Below are positions 10,511 through 19,927 of a stretch of 64,000 nt of DNA, piece by piece. Below the pieces are notes generated by a model, which was given only the letters and a program-made list of their open reading frames with translations, was not told where the DNA came from and made no database searches. Made by a program: the position numbers and the translations under genes. Location of the stretch: positions 28,768,001 to 28,832,000 of the forward strand of contig OX579637.1 in the NCBI GenBank assembly GCA_951230915.1, given 5' to 3'. The stretch comes from Antitrichia curtipendula (taxonomy: Eukaryota; Streptophyta; Bryopsida; Hypnales; Leucodontaceae). The first letter of the stretch is position 1. Each line of letters opens with the position of its first letter.

Positions 10511-12440
10511 CTACTTCTTTGCCTTCTTCGGAGAAGGTTCCTCATCTTTGGAGGATCCTTTCCGGGCTGGCTGCTTCCTCTTCACTAGCGACTTCCCTTT
10601 TGTCGACGTCTTCCCCTTTGAAGGCGTCGGCATCTTTGCCATGAAGCCCGCATGAGAGATGGTCACAAGCTCTGAATCTTCATCAGATTCGGATTCTGGT
10701 TGGGTCTCTGATCCGGATGAGGATTTGGACGGGCTACCCTCCTTTGTGGAATTGCTTGGTGACTCATTCTCTTGAGACTAGTGAGTTTTTAGAGACGCCT
10801 CTCTGGCCCTCTTGGCAGTGCTCTTCCTCTTCACAGTTCTGGGAGTATGCGGGGATGGTTTCAACCCCTTATTCTTGGGTGTCTCCAAATCGGATTCCAA
10901 CTTTCGGGTTCGATCCTTGGATCCGGATCCATGCACGGATCTTTTCCTTGCTTCCGTCTTGCCCTTAGAGGAGCCCCTAACAGGCAACTTCTCTTCAACT
11001 TTTTGCTCCTTTGACTTCTTAGGTGCGAGAGGAGACATGATAGGGGGTTGCCGGATTGGCGATATCTCCTTCCTTGGTTCTTCTTTCTCCTTCCTCTCAA
11101 AACCCGAAAGATATCCGGCCTGTTGGAGTGCTTCCCGGATTTCATACATGAATCGCTCCACTGTCTCCAAGTATACTGCCAACACTAATACTACTTTGGC
11201 TGTTGTTTTCGGGCCGGCCTTCAGAACTTCTTCCTCAAACAATCGGGCCTTATTCAAAATATCCCTGGAGTGGGTAACAAAGCTACGGACCTCCTTTAGC
11301 TTCTCTTTTAATGCTGTAGAAAGTTTCCTAACCTCTTTGCTCCTCTCCACACTCCTTTCCAACTGCCGGTGGAGGTCCTGATTCTTCTCAATTAACTCCT
11401 TCACCCTGGTTTTCCACTTCCGGGTATCGGTTTCTCAAATCAAACACTCCACCTTCTCGGCTAACTCAGATGCATGAATCCCCCCGAGCAAGCCACACAC
11501 ATTCCTCATTGTCCCCCTCTCCGTGTCCAACTCTTCCCGGATCACCTCAAGGTCTAATATGACCCTCCCCAATGGATCCTCTCTATAGCTTGCCGAATCG
11601 GGAGAGTCTCATTTCACTCTCTTGACTTCCTTCTTCTTCTCCAAGGATGGAATCTTTTCAAACTCTATTCTACAATTAGAAGACTCTCTCCTCTTCTCAG
11701 ATGAACCTCTCCCGGATTCCTCATCCAATTTTCTCTTCCTATCTTCTTCCTCACACTCTCGGGGTGGGGTTATATTCAACTTAATTAGAGTGGCTACTGC
11801 CTTATAAATGGTCCTCTCCAAGTTCCTAAGCGTCCCTAGATACTTGTACAAGTGAAAAAGGAAGGGCCCGATAGGGGTCGCCTTGGTGTTGCCCAATTTA
11901 ACCACCATCTTTGCGACCAAATCTCTCATAATGCCTCTCCAAAACACTTTCCTCTCCCCACTCAGCGCTCCAAAGATCGTGTTGGCCCAAGTCATTATGA
12001 TCCGGATTGGGCGTTCCGGATATAGGATTGGGACCAAAAACTCCAGCATTCTTCTATTCCTTGCTACTTTGCAGTCAACCAGTGCATAGCCGTCCTTGGG
12101 GTGAGGAGGATTGGAGAATTTACCTTCCGCAAACTTGTCCAATCGTGATGCTAGATCCTCTCCAACGCGTGGAAAGTCATAGACTTTCTTCCACACCTCC
12201 ATTGTCCATCTTGCGGGTAGGGCTTGGTTAGTCTTTGCCCACTTGTTGGACTAATCAGCCTTCAGCTCGAGGATCATCTCCTCGTCCTTCAAACTCCAAG
12301 GTCGACGAAGAAAACCCGCACATCCGAGCTGCCCAAGATCCTCTTCCAACTGCTTCCTCTCTCTCTCATCCTTGTGAATGATTGGGTAGATGGTCTTGAT
12401 TTTGATAGAACCAGATCCACTCCCTTCTGTCTTTACTATC
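10511..12440 (-). pseudogene. Uncharacterised repeat-borne gene, full-length copy with nonsense codons
   Basis: One minus-strand frame can be followed from about 12425 to TAG 10511, roughly 640 codons. It is interrupted by TAG 12251, TGA 11609, TGA 11435 and TAG 10778, with no frameshift. The N-terminal 230 residues align with 25600-25996: the shared pattern is E-D-L-x3-GC-x-GFL-x-RPW-x-LK, then A-x-D-C-x-x-AR-x3-LEFL-x-PILYPE. A coiled coil follows (about residues 345-400, KELIEKNQDLHRQLERS and on). The tail is Ser/Lys-rich with stretches such as RKRSVHGSGSKDRTRKL, ending PSPKKAKK. The basic tail suggests nuclear or nucleic-acid association. I do not recognise the family and see no reverse transcriptase, integrase or DDE motif. 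Confidence 0.6.
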
Positions 12441-12899
12441 GCTACCTATCTTCTCTCACAGCTCACGGCTCTACTTCCTCACTCAACTGCCAAAAGAATG
12501 AAGCAGTGGACTTCCCTCTGTTCCTCTCATCCGGATGCGGAAGACAAGTTCTCTCTCTCCTCTCACCCCTCAAGACACTTACGACCCTCTGCAAGACTAG
12601 ACTATACTTTTCAATTTGCAAACTTGAAAATGCACGAGAGGAACCTGATCCCTGGAGTCTTTTTCCATCCGCAGCCGCAGCCGTTTAGGGTAGCTGTTTC
12701 CACAATAATAGTGGCGGATTCTAGTCGTTAGAACAATCATTCCTGTTTTTTCTGGAGTGCCGTTGAACCCTAGAACACGCCTACTATCCCGATAGACTTC
12801 CGATATCCTCTTGGATGAGCTCCCACCCGACTTTGGTATGTCCAATGGTCCCCAATTGGCATCCCGAATGGGAATCTAGTTTCAATTTCTGGTACAAAC

Positions 12900-14475
12900 A
12901 GGAAACCTAAACTCTTCTTTTTAACCAAATTATCTATTTATTACTTCTCCCATTGTGAAGAAAGCTAATTTTTGTAATATCCTTAGTTTAACCTCTTGCA
13001 AAACAAATTTTTTTACCAATGCTAACTTTCTACCCTTAATTTCTAGGTAACTAGACTAATTTTTACTTTTTGGTCTACGACACCAACTGAAGTAACATTT
13101 TATGATTTGAAAAGCTCACTCCTAAAAGCTCACTTTTTGGACTTCCACACAACAATCCTCTCATTATCTACTACTTTTAGAAGTCTTTTGAGAACTAGCT
13201 AGAAAATGTCTACAAGAAAAAAATCTCTTGGATACTAAATAACACTAATCCCCCTAATTGGTGAGTGTTTCATAAAATTAGGGGCTATTTAAAACAATAA
13301 AACATTTTGAAGATTGAAAAAAAAATTAAGGCATACATTATTTTAAACAATAAATATAATTTTAAAATTGCTATATCTAGCCGCCTACAAACATAAATAA
13401 TTATTTGTCAAGGCTATTCTAGACCAATGTACAAGATTGGACATTCGGTAGGAGGATTATAAGCCTACAAGTCCTTCACTTATTTTTTATACCGTCATGG
13501 TTTAATATTAGAATCTTTTAGTCCATACATGAATGAAGTTGTTCAATTTTTGTTTTTCCAAATGTCGTTTGGATTTAGGGGTTCCAATTCTAAGTTTGTA
13601 GTTGATAAATTTTGACTTAATTTTGTCTTTTGATTCCATTTCTACTAGATTAGAGTATGCTTAAAAGAGGAGGTTGTTCCTAATATATCTAGAAACTTAA
13701 TCTATAAACAATGTTGTTGCCGTTTTTCTACTAGTGAATAACAAAGACTTTTTTCATACAAGAAAGAAGTACAACCATACATCTTCCAAGTTTTGAGTGA
13801 ACAAGACATTTTTCTGTAGTAGCTTTGCTTCCAATGATTGCTTTAGAATTATTTTAATCCAAAAAATCTCATGAAACTAAAACAAAAGATTCCCATGTTC
13901 ACCACTCTGTTGTTTCAAAAAGTGTGTCTATTACAAATATCAATTGAAAAAAGGGTATTCAATTTTTTAAGAAGGGTGGTCAACGTAAACAGAGTCTACC
14001 AAATCAAGTTTAACTAATGTGATGATGAATTTTAATTAGGTGTTAGATTAATTTCATCCAATACAAAAATAAATTATACCTGTTTATTCTTCAAATAATT
14101 TTGTCCTATTGTTTTTGAAGTATCTAGTGCAAATTGGAAGCACACCTACACAATATCAAAAAATATGAGTTACAACAAATACTAACTTTATAAGCTTATA
14201 ATTACCTAGATTACATTGTCAACACCATAATTTGTTGCCTATTTAAGCATCATGTAAGGATGAACTACTGAAGACAATATTTGTTTACAAATAATTACTT
14301 TCATAGAGATATACGTATAAGAGAAAGGTAAGTGAAAAGGAGGGGAAGCAAGTTTGGACGATAGGTTCGGGTGGCAAGTTTGGCTACATGGTCGGACCAA
14401 TGTGGCAGAGGCTTGGATCCAGGTCTGGGAAGTCGTCACTACCGATTCGGAGTTGGCACCCTAGTGTTTGTGAGT
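12900..14475. other. Intergenic with a CACTA-type terminus remnant at 13710-13736
   Basis: AT-rich, no coherent reading frame. On the minus strand, starting at 13736, it reads CACTAGTAGAAAAACGGCAA, close to the terminus of the MITE at 39565-39756 and typical of plant CACTA elements. No opposite end is identified, so this is a solo end or a heavily decayed element. Confidence 0.45.
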
Positions 14476-14479
14476 GATT

Positions 14480-14740
14480 AGTGTGTTTGCGAGCACTTAG
14501 CGTGTTTGTGAGTGCTTAGTTTGGAATCCCGGTGTTTGTGAGCGTTTAGTTTGGACTAGTGTTTGTAAGTGCTTAGTGTGAGCGCTTAGTCTCTTAATTC
14601 TGAATCTTTTCATTGTGAGTGCTCTTCTTAGTCTCTTGATTATGTTTGTGAGCGCTCTTCTTAGTAACCTGATTATGTTTGTGAGCGCTCTTCTTAGTAA
14701 CCTGATTATGTTTGTGAGCGCTTCTATGTTTGTGCGATTG
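14480..14740. repeat. Minisatellite with GTGTTTGTGAGCGCTTAG-type units, 33-bp core
   Basis: From about 14636 to 14735 a 33-bp unit (GATTATGTTTGTGAGCGCTC then TTCTTAGTAACCT) is repeated about three times. Looser copies of TTTGTGAGTGCTTAG fill 14465-14600. On the minus strand the 33-bp period makes an 11-residue peptide repeat (ALTNIIRLLRR), which is a by-product. It lies just left of the transposon insertion at 14801. Confidence 0.75.
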
Positions 14741-14792
14741 TGTTTGTTTGAATTTTGTTTTCTATGCTTCATACAGTTTTTCAAGTTTTGAA

Positions 14793-14800
14793 TTAGAGGC
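14793..14800. repeat. Left target-site duplication TTAGAGGC
   Basis: This 8-bp sequence directly precedes the CAGGGTTGT terminus and is repeated exactly at 19920-19927 after the ACAACCCTG terminus. An 8-bp duplication is the hAT-superfamily hallmark. Confidence 0.9.
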
Positions 14801-14989
14801 CAGGGTTGTTCTACCGGACCTAGCGACATCGCGACAAACAGATGTCACGCAACATCTAGTAGACCCTCTGCGACGTCAGATAAAGTCAAATTTACCTTTG
14901 ACTTTTCAAAAATTTACCCCCATTTTACTTGAGCCACGTGAATGCCATGTGGCATCCGCGTGGCACATTTTAGGGGCGCATGCGGGTGT

Positions 14990-15240
14990 GACGTGGACGG
15001 GCTACTTCGGGTACACAACGGCTGCGGGTAGGGGCGACTTTGTGTAAGGACGACCTCGGGTTGGGACTAGCGTGGATAGGAGAATACGGGTGTAGGCAAC
15101 CGCGAATAGGAGAACACGGGTATGAAAGAATGCGGGTAAGGGAGACCGTGGCTGAGGCGACTTTGGGTGGACTCTTGGACCCGCGGTCGCCCCCTCTTCG
15201 ACCCGTGGTCTCCCAAGTTGGACCCACAGTCGCCTAGAAC
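14990..15240. repeat. Left subterminal motif cluster
   Basis: Motifs such as GGGCGACTT, GGCAACCGCG, GGAGACCGTGG and AGGCGACTTTGGGT run in the G-strand orientation to about 15175. They then switch to GACCCGCGGTCGCCC, GACCCGTGGTCTCCC and GACCCACAGTCGCC. The second orientation is the one used in the right-hand arrays, so the motif occurs inverted near both ends, as expected of transposase-binding subterminal repeats. Confidence 0.65.
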
Positions 15241-15275
15241 ACATGCGCAAAAAAGTGTACCCGTGCTCGCCCACC

Positions 15276-15282
15276 TATATAT
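15276..15282 (+). promoter_or_regulatory. TATA box of the transposon-borne RING-H2 gene
   Basis: TATATAT lies about 160 bp upstream of ATG 15442, just after the left motif cluster. It would place transcription start near 15305-15315. No other core element was identified. Confidence 0.45.
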
Positions 15283-15441
15283 CCATGCGCCCATACGATT
15301 TTCTTCACCTTCATTCTCCACTTTGGCTCTTTGCCTTGTATCCTTTAGTGGCTACATGCGTGAACCTTGTGTTGAATATTTACTTCTTACTTTATTCACC
15401 CGAGCTTGTGTTATCGCAAGCTCTCAATGCACAGAGATCCC

Positions 15442-17316
15442 ATGGCTACCGAAGGCAGCAGCGATGGGTCACTTCCTCTCCCTCAGATAATGCGCACTCT
15501 TGGTTGCCTCAGGAAGGCTGCCAAAGACAGGACTTAGAAGCGCAGGGGCACCATTCATCGAAAGCGGTTGCACGTGTTGCATAGTAAAAACCACATTGCT
15601 TTTAAAGGGTGGAATGAGGAGCCAAAGCCATGGACAATGCAGACCTGCAAAGACTACATCAAATGGTGTCACATCAGCAAGATGTTTCCGGCGTGGCGCC
15701 ATTATCACAACCGTCACACTAACAAGGCAAATCTGAAGCATTGTGAAAATCCAGACTTCACTCAAAGGTGTATAGAATTGTGGCAGGCTCTTTATAAAAA
15801 CCCCAACGTAGACAAAAATGAAGTACCTCTCTTCATCGCTAGAGGAGCATATGCTGAGGTGGCCCTAAAAAAGGAGGTCGATTGGAGCACAATCAAGGAA
15901 ACTACATACGTGGCACGTCCAACAAGCGGATCAATACCAAGAGGTGTCATGGCTTTTCCAAACGGGGGACTTGGGCCTAATTGAAGTGCTCCTAAAAACA
16001 GAATAGCTACTGAAGTTCACAATGATGATTCCAAAGGAGATCATGATTTTGACAGTATGCGGAAGCTAAAGGGAGTACAAGACAAAGAAGACACTGTGGG
16101 CCCTACCAAAGTTCAGACTGAAAATGACAAAGACCGTTCAACGTCACAAGATCAAAGAGTGAAAAACCTCCCGAAGGTGCGACGTTCAATCACGCGAATT
16201 GGGCCAAGATCAACTTCAGCAGCAGGTCCGGACCCACCATTGCCAGCACAAGATGCCAACAACATCTTCAAATTTGGTCCAAGCGATGACATGCCCATGG
16301 AAGTAGTTGTCCGTGCTTCCATCCCTCAATCTAGAGTGACTCGAACTGACAACGCTATGACTCTAGCTAAGGCTCTCGACCTCCTAAAGACCAAGGACAT
16401 TAACATTGCTTTGTTGCAAAGCATTGTCAGGAAGTTGCAATCTCAGTGTGAACACAAAAATCGTCTCCTCTCTCAACAATCTATAGAACTGCAACGCCTC
16501 AGAGACAAAGTACAAGATACTTTTACTTTGTCGGACATGGATGACGCCTTTCTTGAGCCTGATTCACATCATTTGAACAAGGTTGTAGGGGACCTCACCA
16601 ATGATTTGCTTCACCATTCTCCTGTTGCCAAGCGTGCCAAGCATTCTTCAAGGACTCCAAATGCGCTTCTTACGGCAATTCTGGAAGATACTACCACAAA
16701 TGATCTCTAGGAGACCCAAGATTCACTCTCGTTTCCTGTGATTCCTCATTCCGTACAGTCGCAGTCGAGATTGGACCTCGAAAAAGAAAATAGAATGCTT
16801 CGAGATCGGTTGTTATAGTTGGAGGCCACATACTATCATTGGAAGTTTGCGTGCATCCTCTTAGTGGACAGAGCACAACAAGCTGCAAAAGAATTGGAGA
16901 AAATTTCACGAAACTTCGTTGCACAAGAGCCTAAACGAGAGTGCGGTCTCAGGTCCTGGGCATTGATGGAGGACATGTTCCCCCCTAACATGAACTTCGC
17001 AAAAAAGACCGACATTGATTGGACAAAAAAAGGTTGGGACCACAAAAAACAAATGTCCGGCCATATCGAAGTGGAGGAAAAAAAGCTACTATGGCCACAT
17101 CTTGCACTGTTTGTTTTGGACCACACCAAATGTTCCATATGTCTAGAGCAATTTGGCCCCGAAGGTGGCTGGGCACTTGGATCATGTACACATGTGTACC
17201 ATCCTCAGTGTCTCATCACGCACTGTTTTATTTTTGGAAACACAAATTTGGTATGCTACACACCAATTAGAAGAAATGCAATTTTATTTACGCTTACCAA
17301 AAAATACCAATTATGA
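15442..17316 (+). pseudogene. RING-H2-family gene inside the transposon, nonsense codons only
   Basis: One frame of 625 codons starts at ATG 15442 and is interrupted by TAG 15535, TGA 15982, TAG 16708 and TAG 16816 without any frameshift. In order there are: an N-terminal domain (CKDYIK..HISKM...VDWSTI, about residues 70-155), a basic low-complexity linker, a coiled coil (about 315-360, LLKTKDINIALLQSIVRKL and on), a region with LRSWALMEDMF..IDW, and near the C-terminus a RING-H2-like finger C-x2-C-x14-C-x-H-x2-H-x2-C. The last Cys pair of the finger is lost, since sequence after LITH diverges. RING-H2 proteins usually are E3 ubiquitin ligases. Homologues in this window are at 2600-3631 (N-terminus), 30467-32373 and 34942-35952 (finger). 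The stops fit CAG or CGA becoming TAG or TGA. Confidence 0.75.
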
Positions 17317-17469
17317 TCCACCTTGCTATAAAATTCTTTGATTGGCTCAACGAGGTTCTTGATAGGATTACTGTATTTGATTGTGCATTTCTTCCATGTG
17401 TCATAAATTCAGAAAGTCTCTTTTTTTCTTCCTAATCATCTCTTCCAAATCGAACTTCCGTTCCCTACC

Positions 17470-17895
17470 TGCGGTCAACCAATCCCGCGGGCGCCCCAAA
17501 CCTGAAGTCTCCTACATTCCTTCATTTGGGCAAAAAGGGACTCTCCCTACCCGCGGTCGCCTAAGGCGAGGTCGCCCCACACCCAAGGTTGCCTATGACC
17601 CGAGTTCTCTAATGACCCCCCATTTGGGAAGGAAGAGAGGGTCTATCCCTACCCGAGGTTGCCCAAAACCCGAAGTCTCCTACATTCCTTCATTTGGACA
17701 GAAAGGAACTCTTCCTACCCGCGGTCGCCCAAGACGAGGTCGCCCATGACCCGAGTTCTCCAATGACCCTCCATTTGGGAAGGAAAAGAGGGTCTATCTC
17801 CATCCCCAGTCGTCCAAGACCCAAAGTCTCCAATATCCCTCCCTTTGGGCAGAAAGAGAAAGTCTCTCCACCTCTTGGCTTGACCTTTTGTGCTA
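17470..17895 (+). repeat. ~166-bp tandem units with CCCGCGGTCGCC motifs, block 1
   Basis: Each unit contains CATTCCTTCATTTGGGCA, GGGACTCTCCCTACCCGCGG, a GAGGTCGCCC motif and CATTTGGGAAGGAAGAGAGG. CATTTGGGCA-type landmarks recur at 17520, 17690 and 17850. Open reading frames across it are by-products of a low-stop repeat. Confidence 0.8.
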
Positions 17896-17899
17896 TGTT

Positions 17900-18780
17900 T
17901 GTATTCATTGCTTAAATTTAATTTCCGTGACCATGAATTCTTCTATGGAAGATTGATCATTTACTTTCTTCTACATGAATACCAACTACTTGAAGTAAAA
18001 ACCACTTCACGTTTATTTCTAAAAAAAAATTTTAAATATAAGTTGGCTCAAGATTAAATTTAAATCAAAATGGATAATAGCTCAAAGATGAAATCAAAAA
18101 ACAATAATCCAATTGTAAAATAATTATAACAACAAAATTAAATCCTTCGACAAGTCGATTTATTGAAATTGCAATCCAAAATGATAGCATAAATTCCTAA
18201 AGGACAATTGTCCATTGAACATCTAATTGAAAGGCCTAAGGCATGTACAAGTGAATAGCGAAGTAATACAATGTCAATAGTGAATTATAATTTGGTGCAA
18301 TGTAAAAGGTCTTCTCAAACCCTAGATCCTAAACCCTAAACCCTAAACCCTAAACCCTAATACCAAGTTTATTAATTTTGTATGCCATGCCTAGAGTTAT
18401 GTAATCCCACTTCTTTTGCTTCTTTATAAAGAAGTCATCTAAATATATAGAAGTGACATCCATGATTTATTTTTCATTGTGAATTTTTTTCAATTCAACG
18501 GCCTTTCCCCTTATATGTAATCTTGAATAAAATGAAGTAAATAGTACATGACTAAAATGAATGGTGGAGGAGAAAGTAATAAAATGAGGAATGGATTCAC
18601 TAAACTTCCATCCATTAGACCCCACATGGCCTATCTTCCACATTTTGGTGAAGAAAAATCTTAGTGGTCTTGTAGAACCTTACTAAATTCTTAATTGTGG
18701 TAGTTGACATGTTTTTTTCAAAACTCATTTTAAAGTGTACCATGAGCATTCAAAATCAGATTTAGGAAGTGAAAGATTTT
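17900..18780. other. AT-rich spacer between array blocks with a telomere-type repeat
   Basis: This 0.88-kb segment separates two blocks of the same array and lacks the motif. It holds four and a half CCCTAAA units at 18328-18360. It may be an insertion into the array; no target duplication was found. Confidence 0.5.
18328..18360. repeat. Interstitial (CCCTAAA)n, plant telomere type
   Basis: Four full CCCTAAA units plus a partial one. This is the canonical plant telomere heptamer and the main taxonomic clue in non-coding sequence. A degenerate version lies at 34870-34915. Confidence 0.9.
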
Positions 18781-19039
18781 GATCTCTCTACCTGTGGTTA
18801 CCATGTCTTGGCTTCCATGAATTTCGAACTTGAATTTCCCTCCTTCCTGGACCTGAGGTTGCCCCACCCGCGGTTGTCCCTACCCTGGATTTTGGGAATT
18901 TGAAACTTGAATTTTCCCTCCCTCTCGAACCCGCAAACACCCCACCCGTGGTCGCCCAGGCCTCCAAGTTCATGGAATTTGAAACTTGAATTTCTCCCTC
19001 CTAGATCCGCGGTCGCCCCTAGCTGCAGTCGCCCGAGTC

Positions 19040-19710
19040 GGGGGCTACAGCAGCGGTCGCCTTCAACCCGCGGTCGCTCAAGACCCAAAGTCTCCAAAAT
19101 CCCCTCATTTGGGCAGAAAGGGACTCGCCCTACCCGCGATCACCCAAGGCAAGGTCGCCCCACATCCGAGGTTGCCTATGACTCAAGTTCTCTAATGACC
19201 CCCAATTTGGGAAGGAAGAGAGGGTCTATTCCCATCCAAGGTCGCCCAAGACCCAAAGTCTCCTACATTCCTTCATTTGGGCAGAAAGGGACTCTCCCTA
19301 CCCGAGGTCGCCCATGACCCGAGTTCTCCAATGACCCCCCATTTGGGAAGGAAGAGAGGGTCTATCCTCACCCGAGATCGACCAAGACCCGAAGTCTCCT
19401 AAATCTCCTCATTTGGGCAGAAAGGGACTCTCTCTACCCGTAGTCACCCAAGGCAAGGTCGCCCTTGGACCCGCAGTCGCCCCTGACACGCAATCGCAAT
19501 TGCCCACACACTCGGTATCCGCAGTCGCCCAATCCATCCCCCATCCGCAGTTGCCCATAGATTTTGGACCTGCGGTCGCCTAGTAACTCTGGACCCGTTG
19601 TCGCCCATGCAAACCCGAAGTTGCCCCACTTCCTGAAGCCACAGTCGCCCTGGTTCTTGGACCCGTGGTCGCCCTACCCCGAAAGTACGCGCCCTAACCA
19701 ACAATTGCCC
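19040..19710 (+). repeat. ~166-bp tandem units, block 2, and short CCCGCAGTCGCCC array
   Basis: From 19070 to 19480 the same units as block 1 recur (landmarks at 19095, 19261, 19396). From 19480 to 19710 the array becomes short: ACCCGCAGTCGCCC-type motifs every 20-35 bp. This last section is closely matched by 42455-42760 near the other copy of this transposon end. Confidence 0.8.
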
Positions 19711-19919
19711 AAGCTGACGTGGTTCTATCTTTTCACGTCACTGCGGACAATCAGACACGTAGGACAAATCCATTTACCATGGGGTAAAAAACTTCAAAAC
19801 CCTAAATTTTTTTGCGACGCATTTGTCGCCCATACACAACACTTGTCATATACGACACGCGACGCAACACGTCTAATACATCACTGAAATCCGAAAACCT
19901 GTCCGACAAGACAACCCTG
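19711..19919 (+). repeat. Right terminal region of the transposon
   Basis: About 200 bp nearly identical to 42761-42969, including CTGACGTGGTTCT, TTTACCATGGGGTAAAAAAC and GTCATATACGACACGCGAC, ending ACAAGACAACCCTG. Conservation of the last 200 bp at two loci defines the element end. Confidence 0.85.
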
Positions 19920-19927
19920 TTAGAGGC

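Larger units (their letters stand above)
14801..19919 (+). mobile_element. Complete hAT-type non-autonomous transposon carrying a RING-H2 gene
   Basis: The left end reads CAGGGTTGTTCTACCGGACC and the right end, reversed, CAGGGTTGTCTTGTCGGACA. Exact 8-bp duplications TTAGAGGC flank both. Inside are a left subterminal region with GGGCGACT/GCGGGT motifs (14990-15240), a TATA-type promoter, one long RING-H2 gene (15442-17316) and large right-hand arrays of ACCCGCGGTCGCC motifs and ~166-bp units. No transposase motif (BED, DUF659, CERNWS-like) is seen, so mobility would depend on a transposase in trans. The likely source family is the one ending at 42969, whose last ~500 bp match the right end here. 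Confidence 0.85.

Noticed and set aside
14497..14829. Minus-strand protein with 11-residue repeats ALTNIIRLLRR
   Set aside because: It is the translation of a 33-bp minisatellite and not a plausible gene.
17381..19704. Several open frames of 70-140 codons on both strands
   Set aside because: They follow the 166-bp and short-motif repeat period and have no family features; a low-stop GC-rich repeat yields such frames by itself. The same applies to frames at 42424-42889.
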